Assembly: GCA_902786245.1 (NCBI GenBank) | Contig: CADABS010000003.1 | Location: forward strand, 1-64,000 | From: an uncultured Erysipelotrichaceae bacterium | Lineage (GTDB): Bacteria > Bacillota_I > Bacilli_A > Erysipelotrichales > Erysipelotrichaceae | DNA length: 64,000 bases | Direction of reading: 5' to 3' | Shown here: one piece after another, positions 34,785 to 43,072 of the stretch | How positions within the stretch are numbered: position 1 is the stretch's first letter | How the letters are laid out: each line of letters starts with the position of its first letter | Translations under genes and position numbers: made by a program | The notes under the pieces: generated by a model | Told to the model about the DNA's origin: nothing | Seen by the model: only the letters and a program-made list of their open reading frames with translations | Database searches by the model: none

Positions 34785-35437
34785 GTGAATAAAATACGAT
34801 ACGGGATCATATCCTGCGCATCCATCGTCCCCCGCTTCGCGCAGGGAATGGAACTGACTGAAACAGGAACCGTCTGTGCGATAGCGTCCAGGGATCCTGC
34901 AAAAGCACGGAAACTGGCAGAGGAACTGTCCATCCCGAAAGCATACGGAGATTACCAGGCACTGCTCGATGACCCGGACATTGATGCAGTATATATCCCG
35001 CTGATCAACAGTATGCATTATCCATACGCAAAGAAAGCACTGCTTTACCGGAAAGCATGTACTGACGGAAAAGCCGTTCGTCATACACAGCCGGGAAGCG
35101 GAAGAACTGTTCACGATTGCCCGGGAAAAGAAACAGTTCTCTGGCGGTATGGGCTGTATCCCAGGATGTACTCTTTGACAACGGCCTGACAATATACTTT
35201 GACCATAGCCGCATCTTTATCCCGGATTTCTGGAAAGCCGGCACTGCCGTGATCGAAGCAGAAGGAAAAGAACAGGAAACCATTCACTGTCCCTGTTCCT
35301 TTGAATTCCAATTTGAACTTTCCCATTACAATGCATGTATCCGGGAAGGCAGATGGTCCAGCCCCATCACCGCTCCTGAGAAAACAATCCGGTATATCCG
35401 GTTCTGTGAAGATTTGAAGAAAGCATGGTCAAAGTAA
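34785..35437 (+). pseudogene. Gfo/Idh/MocA oxidoreductase remnant
   Basis: From a GTG at 34785 the frame reads NKIRYGIISCASIVPRFAQG, a Rossmann start, down to HYPYAKKALL. The expected GKHVLTEKPFVIHSREAEEL continues in another frame, and a third frame then supplies LAVWAVSQDVLFDNG and FIPDFWKAGTAVIEAEGKE to a TAA at 35437. Two frameshifts and an internal loss of roughly 100 residues show that it is dead. Intact members have about 320-350 residues and oxidise sugars or sugar acids with NAD(P). It was probably once part of the glycan locus. Confidence 0.8.
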
Positions 35438-35454
35438 CTGTGCTTTTTTATGTA

Positions 35455-36933
35455 TCAGCGCACATGCACGGCAATGCCGGCATATCGGGTAAAGGACGGG
35501 AATCCTTCTGTTTCCGCGGCAGCGTAAATGATAAACTGATCGCCTTCCGTACTGTCATCGGGAACCCGGAAAGATACACTTCCGTCTTCCTCCTGCAGCA
35601 CCTGCGGTGTACGTTCACCCTGATAGACCGTACCGGGTTCATAGACGAACCAGCGCGTCTGTACCGGTCTGCCGTCTGCGGATGAAACCGTGACTGCCGG
35701 TGTGATACTTTCTCCGGCAAGCGCATCGATATCGCTCTCTGCCGCAGTGATGACAGGGGGATGCGGACATTCGTCATATGCCCTGACACACCAGTCGGCT
35801 CTGGCAGCCCATTCTTTCTGGAAGGCATACAGGAACGGATTGATGTTATCTTCCGGTTTCCCGAACAGCGGACGCTTCGGTGTGATTTCCTCACCGTCAT
35901 TAAACAGTCTTCCTACAACGGTTCCGTATCTGCCGTCCTCCAGACCTCTGAGTCCATTCGGAAGCAGCGGGACCCAGGTCATACTGTCGCCTTCTCCCAG
36001 CCAGTCATAGCGGTCAAAATCCACTCTCGGCATCATTTCAAGACCGAAGTCGATATAGGTCATCTGTCCGAACTGACGGTTTTCCGGTTCTCCTTTGATA
36101 TATGTGCCGTCGCCCATCAGAATGGTCTTTTCCATCAGCGGTCCGTGATTGAATTTGATATTTTCTTTCAGCCAGGGTGCCTTATATGTATCGATACTGT
36201 CGGGCTGCGTCGAGACCGAAGAGAAGAATCCGCCATAGCCGAATTCGCTTCTCAGCAGAACGATATCTTTCCATGTATCTGCCGCATGATCCAGCCAGCT
36301 GTTATCCTGTCCCTTGCCGTCGATAACACCCAGGATTCTCACCTTCTGACAGACCCTGCCATAAACATCCTGCCACTGTGCACTGTTTTTGTATTCTTCT
36401 TCAATGGACATCAATGCCCGGACAACCGTATTGATGCCGCCCCAGGACTGGATATACAGCGGCCGTTCATCTTCATCCAGCATCAGCTTTCTGATGAATT
36501 CCGAGCCTTCCGTAGGATTTCTGACATCGCCTTCAAAAGCGATATTTCCATAGTAAATTCTTGAAAGCATTTCTTCCGGTGAAGGATAATCCGGATCATG
36601 CCTGCACAGATTCGGCCAGACCGATGCATATTCGTTTTTAAACAATGATTCGATCCATCCTTCTTCAAACGGTCTGTATTCCTTCAGATCCTTTGCGGCA
36701 GGATCCGGTCCGGGCGGATGCTTTTCTGTTTCATATGCCCGTCTGCCGGAACAGCTGTAATGCGGTGTTACTTCACCGAGCGTATGGATACCATCTCCGT
36801 TGAAATGATATTTGGAGGCAGTATAGACAATTCCCTGTACATCCAGATCATTCAGATGCAGACAGATGTGGATCATGGAATTCATGTCATCGCATTCCAT
36901 GTCGGTTGTAATTACTGTACGGACTTTTTCCAT
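35455..36933 (-). CDS. DUF1593 nucleoside-hydrolase-like protein
   Basis: The 492-residue protein begins RTVITTDMECDDMNSMIHI, the Asp-rich metal site of nucleoside-hydrolase folds as modified in DUF1593 proteins. These are found beside polysaccharide-degrading genes and include proteins once annotated as cellulose-binding. Residues about 1-360 form this domain, and a C-terminal β-rich region of about 90 residues (TPAVTVSSADGRPVQTRW...) resembles the Ig-like Sde0182 C-terminal domain. There is no signal peptide, which is unusual since many relatives are secreted. The substrate is unknown. AGGAG precedes the ATG. Confidence 0.82.
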   Translation of the reverse strand: MEKVRTVITTDMECDDMNSMIHICLHLNDLDVQGIVYTASKYHFNGDGIHTLGEVTPHYSCSGRRAYETEKHPPGPDPAAKDLKEYRPFEEGWIESLFKNEYASVWPNLCRHDPDYPSPEEMLSRIYYGNIAFEGDVRNPTEGSEFIRKLMLDEDERPLYIQSWGGINTVVRALMSIEEEYKNSAQWQDVYGRVCQKVRILGVIDGKGQDNSWLDHAADTWKDIVLLRSEFGYGGFFSSVSTQPDSIDTYKAPWLKENIKFNHGPLMEKTILMGDGTYIKGEPENRQFGQMTYIDFGLEMMPRVDFDRYDWLGEGDSMTWVPLLPNGLRGLEDGRYGTVVGRLFNDGEEITPKRPLFGKPEDNINPFLYAFQKEWAARADWCVRAYDECPHPPVITAAESDIDALAGESITPAVTVSSADGRPVQTRWFVYEPGTVYQGERTPQVLQEEDGSVSFRVPDDSTEGDQFIIYAAAETEGFPSFTRYAGIAVHVR

Positions 36934-37046
36934 GATAGTCTCCTGCTGATTTGTTTTTTTAATCTTAACAGATATCTGTTCCCTGATTACAAACGGAGCA
37001 GAAAAGTAATCATTCTTTTTTCACCGCTGACGGTCTGATTCCGCAA

Positions 37047-37075
37047 TTGTACTTTTCTCTGCGAAAGAATACAAT
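37047..37075 (+). promoter_or_regulatory. Promoter of metF-metH operon
   Basis: TTGTAC (37047-37052), a 17-bp spacer and TACAAT (37070-37075) give a good sigma-A-type promoter. The leader to the metF ATG is about 35 bases and shows no riboswitch. The remaining 36934-37046 holds only AT-rich spacer. Confidence 0.7.
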
Positions 37076-37116
37076 CTATTCAAAGATATGCATGAATACA
37101 GACAGGAGGCGGCCGT

Positions 37117-37977
37117 ATGCGGATGAAAGATGTACTGGAACAGGATAAAGTCACATTGTCTTTTGAAGTGTTTCCCCCGAAACGGGCAGACGGTTACGCT
37201 GCAGTGGAAACTGCCGTGGAAAAGATTGCGGAACTGCATCCCGATTTCATGTCCATCACCTACGGTGCCGGCGGCTCTACAGCCGGTTTCACCATGGAAA
37301 TCGCAAAAACGCTGAAGCAGAAAAACAATGTTACAGTCCTGCCCCATCTCACCTGTGTCAGTTCATCCCGGGAATACGTGAGCAGTATGCTGGATCAGTT
37401 CAGAGAAGCAGGGGTTGAAAACATCATGGCTCTGCGCGGCGATCTGCCTCTGGAGGGAGAAATACTCCATGACTTTGAACATGCCGAAGACCTGATCCGG
37501 TTCATCAAAGAACGCAGCGATCTGTGCATCGGCGGTGCCTGCTATCCGGAAGGACATATCGAAAGTGCAAATAAAACAGAAGACATCGGATATCTCAAAC
37601 GCAAGGTCGATGCCGGATGCGATTTCCTGACGACCCAGATGTTCTTCGACAATACGATCCTGTATAACTTTCTCTACCGGATCCGGGAAGTTGGTATCCA
37701 TGTGCCGGTCCTTGCCGGCATCATGCCGGTCACGACCGCAAAACAGCTTAAAAGAAGCATCGCCCTTTCCGGCACGAATGTACCGGAACGTTTCCGGGCG
37801 ATCGTCGATCATTTCGGCGATGATCCCGAAGCGATGAAACAGGCCGGCATCATCTATGCCTGTGAACAGATCATCGATCTGATTGCCAACGGCATTACCC
37901 ATATCCACATTTACAGCATGAACAAGCCGGATGTTGCGGCTGCCATCATGAACAATCTGAAAGGCATTCTCAAATGA
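37117..37977 (+). CDS. metF: 5,10-methylenetetrahydrofolate reductase
   Basis: A 286-residue MetF: SFEVFPPKRADGY at the N-terminus, TYGAGGSTAGFTMEIA, LPHLTCVSSSREY, NIMALRGDLP, and AGCDFLTTQMFFDN. It interconverts methylene-THF and methyl-THF on a TIM barrel with FAD. AGGAGG lies seven bases before the ATG. Its stop overlaps the reactivation-domain gene by four bases. In this context it can run toward methyl-THF for methionine synthesis or, with a THF-dependent demethylase nearby, in the oxidative direction. Confidence 0.95.
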   Translation: MRMKDVLEQDKVTLSFEVFPPKRADGYAAVETAVEKIAELHPDFMSITYGAGGSTAGFTMEIAKTLKQKNNVTVLPHLTCVSSSREYVSSMLDQFREAGVENIMALRGDLPLEGEILHDFEHAEDLIRFIKERSDLCIGGACYPEGHIESANKTEDIGYLKRKVDAGCDFLTTQMFFDNTILYNFLYRIREVGIHVPVLAGIMPVTTAKQLKRSIALSGTNVPERFRAIVDHFGDDPEAMKQAGIIYACEQIIDLIANGITHIHIYSMNKPDVAAAIMNNLKGILK

Positions 37978-38636
37978 GACGCCCTGATGACAGAGAAATC
38001 CTGCGCTATCTCAGCTATAAAGGAATCACCGGTGAAACAGAAGAAATCAGAGAACTGATCCGGCGCTGCCGGGATCTTCTGGAACCGGTACTGCGGCCCC
38101 GCAGCTGTGTCAGGTTCTTTGATGTCACCTGTGAAGAAAACCGTCTGTGCATCGGTTCCCTGAAGACTGACAGCCGCAGCCTGTACAGAAACATGAAGGG
38201 ATGTACACAGGCAGCCGTCATGGCCTGTACCCTGGGCATTGAAACAGACCGCCTGATCCAGAGAAAGCAGCTGACATCGATGAGCGAATCCGCCTGCCTG
38301 GATGCCATGGCTTCCGCATATATTGAAGCCTGGTGCGATGAAGTCAATGAACGCATCCGCACAGACGCAGCCAAAGAAAACCTGTACTGCCGTCCCCGCT
38401 TTTCACCTGGATACGGCGATCTGCCCCTTGCCATGCAGAAAGAAATCTTTTCCCTGATGCCTGTCACGAAGGAAACCGGCATCACCCTGACGGACAGCTG
38501 TCTGATGATACCTTCCAAGTCGGTCACCGCCATCATCGGCATGTCTATCGAAAACAGAAACTGCATCCTGCAGGGATGTGAAGAATGTACGCAATCTGCC
38601 ACCTGCGCATACAGCCGCAGCGGAGAAAATATATGA
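37974..38636 (+). CDS. Stand-alone methionine synthase reactivation-domain protein
   Basis: This 220-residue protein matches the C-terminal AdoMet-binding activation domain of cobalamin-dependent methionine synthase. Its RFSPGYGDLPLAMQ and KSVTAIIG are the usual signature, and Cys residues cluster near the end (CILQGCEECTQSATC). The domain re-methylates oxidised cob(II)alamin with AdoMet. It overlaps metF and metH by ATGA on both sides, so the three are made together. The split arrangement is typical of Bacillota whose MetH lacks this domain. Confidence 0.88.
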   Translation: MRRPDDREILRYLSYKGITGETEEIRELIRRCRDLLEPVLRPRSCVRFFDVTCEENRLCIGSLKTDSRSLYRNMKGCTQAAVMACTLGIETDRLIQRKQLTSMSESACLDAMASAYIEAWCDEVNERIRTDAAKENLYCRPRFSPGYGDLPLAMQKEIFSLMPVTKETGITLTDSCLMIPSKSVTAIIGMSIENRNCILQGCEECTQSATCAYSRSGENI

Positions 38637-41026
38637 AAACAATACGTGAAATACTGAATCATGAATGGATCTTCTTTGACGGAGGATCGGGAACACTGCT
38701 GCAGGGCATGGGTCTGCGCGGCGGCGAACAGAGCGAAACCTGGAATCTTTCCCATCCCGACAGGATCAAAGAACTCTATAAAGGCTATCTGAATGCCGGA
38801 TGCACGGTATTCAATACCAATACCTTCGGTGCCAACCGCTTCCATGATCCGGAAAACCTTGAAGAAACCGTCCGGGCAGGTGTCCGCCTAGCCCATGAAG
38901 CACGCACAGAAACAGGCAGACAGGACAATGCCTATATTGCCCTGGATATCGGTCCGACCGGAAAACTGCTCGAACCGATGGGAGATCTTTCCTTTGACGA
39001 TGCCGTCGATGCATTCAAAGAAGTCATCCGGTACGGATTGGAAGAACATCCGGATCTGGTTCTGATCGAAACCATGAGTGACAGTCTTGAGGCAAAAGCA
39101 GCCCTGCTTGCCGCAAAAGAATCCTGCGGTCTGCCGGTATTCATCACCTGCACCTTTGACGCAAAAGGAAAGATGTTAACCGGCGGAACCGTACAGTCGC
39201 TGATTCCGATGCTGGAAGGTCTCGGTGCGGATGCGGTAGGCATCAACTGTTCGCTCGGACCCCGGGAGATGATCCCGATCATCGAAGATCTTGTAAACAT
39301 CGCTTCGGTGCCGGTCATCGTCAATCCCAATGCCGGCCTGCCTGAAACAAGACACGGCCGTACGGTATATAAAATCGGTCCGGAAGAATTCGCTTCCTGC
39401 ATGAAGGATATCGCTCTGCTCGGTGTACAGGGTGTCGGCGGATGCTGCGGAACAACACCGGAACATATCCGCAGAGTGATTGATGAAGTCAGTTCTCTTC
39501 CGTTTGCACCGCAGACCGTGAAGAATCATACCTATGTGACATCCTACGCATCGGCAGTGGAAATATCGCAGACACCCGTCATCATCGGCGAACGGATCAA
39601 TCCGACCGGCAAGAAGAAATTCCAGCAGGCACTGCGTGACAGAAACATTGAATATGTTCTCTCTCAGGGTCTGGAACAGGAAGATGCCGGAGCGGATATT
39701 CTCGATGTCAATGTCGGCGTTCCCGGTATTGATGAAAAGGCAATGATGGAAACCGTCATCGGCAGACTGCAGGCAGTGACATCTCTGCCCCTGCAGATCG
39801 ATTCCTCCGATCCGGCCGTACTGGAAAGAGCCATGCGCATCTACAACGGCAGACCGATGATCAACTCGGTCAGCGGCAAACAGGAATCCATGCATGCCGT
39901 ATTCCCGATTGCGAAGAAATACGGTGCCCTCATTGTCGCATTGTGCCTGGATGAAAACGGCATTCCCGCAACAGCCGACGGCAGGATCGCCATTGCCGAA
40001 AAGATTATTCATACCGCCGAAGAATACGGCATCCGCAGAAACAGTCTGATCATCGACGGTCTGACAATGACCATCTCCTCGGATACCTCTGCCGCAAAAA
40101 CGACCCTGGAAACGATCCGGCGGGCCAAAGAAGAACTCGGCTGCCAGACGATCCTGGGAGTATCCAATGTCTCCTTCGGTCTGCCCCAGCGTTCCCTGGT
40201 CAATGCGAATTTCCTGACCATGGCCATGGCAAACGGACTTTCCTGTGCAATCATGAATCCCAATAATACCGAGATGATGGCTGCCTTTATCACATCAAAA
40301 GCATTATTGAATCATGATCCGCAATGCCAGACATATATCGCTTCTTTTGCCGGGACAGAGACGCAGACCAGAACCCTGCAGAAGGCAGAACAGACAGTGA
40401 CAGCAGATTCCCTGCGGGCATGTGTCACCGGCGGTCTCAGCGAACAGGCAGTTCTGAAAACAAAACAGGCTCTGCAGGATGGCAGAGACCCGATGGACAT
40501 CATCAATAACGATCTGATTCCTGCCCTCGATGAAGTCGGACAGGGTTTTGAAAAAGGAACACTGTATCTGCCTCAGCTGCTGATGAGCGCGGATGCGGCC
40601 AAGGCAGCCTTTGCGGTCGTACGCGAAAGCATGCATACCGAAAATCAGACATCAGCCGGCAGGATCATCATGGCTACGGTCAAAGGCGATATCCATGATA
40701 TCGGCAAGAACATCGTCAAGGTTCTTCTGGAAAACTATGGCTATGATGTGATCGATCTGGGCAAGGACGTTCCGCCGGAAACGATTGTCGATACTGCCGT
40801 CAAAGAGAATATTCAGCTGGTCGGCTTATCCGCATTGATGACAACAACGGTCGGTGCGATGGAAGAAACGATCCGGTTGATGCGTCAGAAAAAGCCTGAT
40901 ACAAAGATTATTGTCGGCGGTGCAGTCCTGACCCGGGAATACGCCGATCAGATCGGGGCGGATGCCTATGGCAAAGATGCCATGGCAACGGTCCGCTATG
41001 CGGACAGTATCTTTAAAAACAAATAA
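38633..41026 (+). CDS. metH: Cobalamin-dependent methionine synthase without activation domain
   Basis: A 797-residue MetH. The homocysteine/zinc domain (about 1-300) has Cys206 (INCSLGP) and Cys271-Cys272 (GGCCGTTPEH). The folate domain (about 320-570) has GERINPTGKKKFQQAL. The cobalamin cap and Rossmann domains (about 580-797) carry His688 in GDIHDIGKN. It ends there, and the reactivation domain is the preceding gene. The start at MKTIRE follows from the ATGA overlap. It transfers methyl from methyl-THF to homocysteine and requires the B12 uptake encoded at 48-49 kb. Confidence 0.95.
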   Translation: MKTIREILNHEWIFFDGGSGTLLQGMGLRGGEQSETWNLSHPDRIKELYKGYLNAGCTVFNTNTFGANRFHDPENLEETVRAGVRLAHEARTETGRQDNAYIALDIGPTGKLLEPMGDLSFDDAVDAFKEVIRYGLEEHPDLVLIETMSDSLEAKAALLAAKESCGLPVFITCTFDAKGKMLTGGTVQSLIPMLEGLGADAVGINCSLGPREMIPIIEDLVNIASVPVIVNPNAGLPETRHGRTVYKIGPEEFASCMKDIALLGVQGVGGCCGTTPEHIRRVIDEVSSLPFAPQTVKNHTYVTSYASAVEISQTPVIIGERINPTGKKKFQQALRDRNIEYVLSQGLEQEDAGADILDVNVGVPGIDEKAMMETVIGRLQAVTSLPLQIDSSDPAVLERAMRIYNGRPMINSVSGKQESMHAVFPIAKKYGALIVALCLDENGIPATADGRIAIAEKIIHTAEEYGIRRNSLIIDGLTMTISSDTSAAKTTLETIRRAKEELGCQTILGVSNVSFGLPQRSLVNANFLTMAMANGLSCAIMNPNNTEMMAAFITSKALLNHDPQCQTYIASFAGTETQTRTLQKAEQTVTADSLRACVTGGLSEQAVLKTKQALQDGRDPMDIINNDLIPALDEVGQGFEKGTLYLPQLLMSADAAKAAFAVVRESMHTENQTSAGRIIMATVKGDIHDIGKNIVKVLLENYGYDVIDLGKDVPPETIVDTAVKENIQLVGLSALMTTTVGAMEETIRLMRQKKPDTKIIVGGAVLTREYADQIGADAYGKDAMATVRYADSIFKNK

Positions 41027-41029
41027 AAT

Positions 41030-41060
41030 GCCTGCGGTATCGATGGATACTGCAGGCTTT
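41030..41060. terminator. Bidirectional terminator between metH and folD
   Basis: The 12-bp stem GCCTGCGGTATC/GATACTGCAGGC with loop GATG is followed by TTT on the plus strand and ATTTTATTTG on the minus strand, between convergent metH and folD. Confidence 0.85.
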
Positions 41061-41070
41061 CATTGCTGTG

Positions 41071-41949
41071 CTACTCTGCGGCAGGTACGTTATTCTTTTC
41101 GTACTGTCTCTTTGCGGCCTGCGCAACATGATCCGCAAGAACCGTGGAAGTGACAGATCCGACACCGCCCGGTACCGGCGTGATGTATCTGACGATCGGT
41201 TCGACTTCCTCAAAGAGCACATCGCCGCACAGCTTCCCCTTTTTCTCATTCCAGGAAATACCGACATCGATGACCGTCTGCCCTTCAGAGAAATACTCTT
41301 TTCCGAGCATTTCCGGCTGTCCGACTGCCGCAATGACGATATCCGCCTTTCTGGTAACAGACGGAAGATCGACGGTTCTTGTATGGCAGATCGTTACGGT
41401 GGCGTTGCGGTTTAATAACATCATCGCCAGCGGTTTGCCTACCACAAGTGAACGGCCGACCACAACGATGTTTTTGCCTTTGATTTCGATTCCGTAGTAA
41501 TCGAGGATTTCAATCGCGGCCTGGGCTGTGCACGGCGCGAATCCCTGCGGCTTGTTGATGAAGATACCTGTCAGCGATGCGTCAGTGCATCCGTCGATGT
41601 CTTTTTCAAAGGCAATCATCTTTCTTGCCTTTTCGGAATCCAGACGCTTGGGCAGCGGCCTAAACATCAGGATGCCGTGGACACTTTCATCTTCGTTGAG
41701 CGACTGCAGGATCCCATCGAATTCTTCCTGTTCCGTCTCTCTGGGCAGGGTGACATATTTTACTTCGATACCGGCATCCGCACAGCGCTTGGAAGCGCCT
41801 TTTTCATAGGAAATATCCGATTCATTCTCACCGACTCTGAGAATTGCCAGCTGCGGTGTGATACCGTGCTGCTTCAGTTCCTGTACCGCTGCCTGGGTCC
41901 TTGCCCGGATCGCAGCGGCTGCTTCTTTTCCCTTCAGTAACTCAGCCAT
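41071..41949 (-). CDS. folD: Methylenetetrahydrofolate dehydrogenase/cyclohydrolase
   Basis: A 292-residue FolD, which converts methylene-THF to formyl-THF via methenyl-THF. Visible motifs are the Tyr-x-x-x-Lys pair in SYEKGASKR, HGILMFRPLPK, DIDGCTDASLTG, and the nucleotide-binding VVGRSLVVGKPLAM. The cyclohydrolase Tyr-Lys pair is intact. AGGAGG lies seven bases upstream, inside the end of fchA, with which it overlaps by eight bases. With FchA it handles the oxidised C1-THF pool. Confidence 0.95.
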   Translation of the reverse strand: MAELLKGKEAAAAIRARTQAAVQELKQHGITPQLAILRVGENESDISYEKGASKRCADAGIEVKYVTLPRETEQEEFDGILQSLNEDESVHGILMFRPLPKRLDSEKARKMIAFEKDIDGCTDASLTGIFINKPQGFAPCTAQAAIEILDYYGIEIKGKNIVVVGRSLVVGKPLAMMLLNRNATVTICHTRTVDLPSVTRKADIVIAAVGQPEMLGKEYFSEGQTVIDVGISWNEKKGKLCGDVLFEEVEPIVRYITPVPGGVGSVTSTVLADHVAQAAKRQYEKNNVPAAE

Positions 41950-42574
41950 TGATCAGCCTCCTGACAATATTGTCATATGTCTGCAGTGCTTTTTTGCTGT
42001 AAGTATCCAGCATTTCTCTGCATTCCGCATTCATCGCATCCGCAAATTCTCTGTCTTTCATCAGCCGCGTATTGACGATGACATTCATATATCCGCCATA
42101 CAGTGCACCATGGGCAAGCATGACCGATGTCGCCGCATCCGATACCGCCAGTTTCGATCCGATGACGGCAAGTCTTTCATCCAGTTCAATGACCCTTGCG
42201 CACAGCTTCATGATATGACGCGGCGGCTGGGCTGCTTCATGAAGGCAGCTTTCCATCTTTTCGGCATATCCTTCGCTGTCCTTCGGCAGCGCATATGCTT
42301 TTGCCAGCGGCTCAAACGCTTCCGCATCTTCATCGATGCACTGCAGAAGATCCTTCCGCAGCGTATCCGCTTCGTCTTTGATCGCGGTCAGTTCTTCTGT
42401 ATAGTCAAGAAACTTCTTCTTTCCGATTGTCAGATTCGTTACCATTTCCGCAAGAGAAGCCCCCAGTGAGCCGGCCAATGCGCTGACACCGCCTCCGCCC
42501 GGAACCGGATCCTTTGAAGCTGCTTTTTCCGTAAAGCCATAGAGATGATCTTTGTATTCTGTCCATTCAGACAT
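41942..42574 (-). CDS. fchA: Formiminotetrahydrofolate cyclodeaminase/methenyl-THF cyclohydrolase
   Basis: This 210-residue helical protein belongs to the FTCD C-terminal family, which forms methenyl-THF from formimino-THF or acts as a cyclohydrolase. Conserved DPVPGGGGVSALAGSLGASLAEMV lies at residues about 22-45 (shown here only in part: PGGGGVSALAGSLGASL). AGGAGG precedes the ATG. It overlaps folD. In acetogens and purinolytic or glycine-using anaerobes this pair feeds formyl-THF; no formyl-THF synthetase gene is in the window. Confidence 0.92.
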   Translation of the reverse strand: MSEWTEYKDHLYGFTEKAASKDPVPGGGGVSALAGSLGASLAEMVTNLTIGKKKFLDYTEELTAIKDEADTLRKDLLQCIDEDAEAFEPLAKAYALPKDSEGYAEKMESCLHEAAQPPRHIMKLCARVIELDERLAVIGSKLAVSDAATSVMLAHGALYGGYMNVIVNTRLMKDREFADAMNAECREMLDTYSKKALQTYDNIVRRLING

Positions 42575-42760
42575 ACTGCGTCCTCCTGTTATCGTTCTGC
42601 TTTCAGTTTATATGCAATTGCCGGATTCGGAAATCCTTTATTTGCAGGATTCTCCCCTGCCGAAACCGTACAAAAACATGATTCCCGCATTTCTGACGGT
42701 TATTTCTCTGTAAAAAACATTGTTTCTGCGGATTATGGACATTCATCTTTTTTCCTAAGA

Positions 42761-42781
42761 TATAAATGAATTCCCGGGAAA
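42761..42781 (+). promoter_or_regulatory. -10 region and TTCCCGGGAA palindrome before the 71-residue protein
   Basis: TATAAA at 42761-42766 is a possible -10, with TGGACA 19 bases upstream. Directly downstream, TTCCCGGGAA (42771-42780) is a perfect 10-bp palindrome. The same core TCCCGGGAA occurs upstream of the SDR operon at 44801-44809. This suggests shared control, perhaps by the PucR-type regulator between them (inference). The rest of 42575-42822 is an AT-rich divergent promoter region. Confidence 0.4.
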
Positions 42782-42822
42782 GAATTCAATAAAAAAACAT
42801 AATTATTAACAGGAGGAAAATC

Positions 42823-43038
42823 ATGGCATTATCATTAGATTCCAAAATCAGAGACATCATGCGTTCCGAAGAAGGCAGAGCAGTCATGGAAAAATACGCA
42901 CCGGGCTCCACAAAGGATCCGCGTATGAAGCTGGTCGGCGGCCTGACATACCGCAAGCTGCTGTCCTATCCTGAATCCGCTGATGTCGCAAAATTCGCAG
43001 ATCAGCTGGATGCAGATCTGAAGGCCTGCTCCAAATAA
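42823..43038 (+). CDS. Small conserved-looking protein, 71 residues
   Basis: A small soluble protein (MALSLDSKIRDIMRSEEGRA..., then VMEKYAPGSTKDPRMKLVGGL) with no membrane segment. A strong SD (AGGAGG) and its own promoter and terminator show it is a real gene. The pattern of a short helix, MxKYxPG, then basic MKLVGG and a C-terminal amphipathic helix resembles a stand-alone helical domain. I do not recognise a function. Its promoter shares a palindrome with the SDR operon, so it may be a partner of that pathway. Confidence 0.8.
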   Translation: MALSLDSKIRDIMRSEEGRAVMEKYAPGSTKDPRMKLVGGLTYRKLLSYPESADVAKFADQLDADLKACSK

Positions 43039-43045
43039 TCCACTG

Positions 43046-43072
43046 AAAAAGATGCGATTTGCATCTTTTTTT
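43046..43072. terminator. Bidirectional terminator
   Basis: AAAAAGATGC and GCATCTTTTT enclose a five-base loop, with further T on the plus strand. It lies between the convergent small-protein and PucR-type genes and serves both. Confidence 0.9.
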
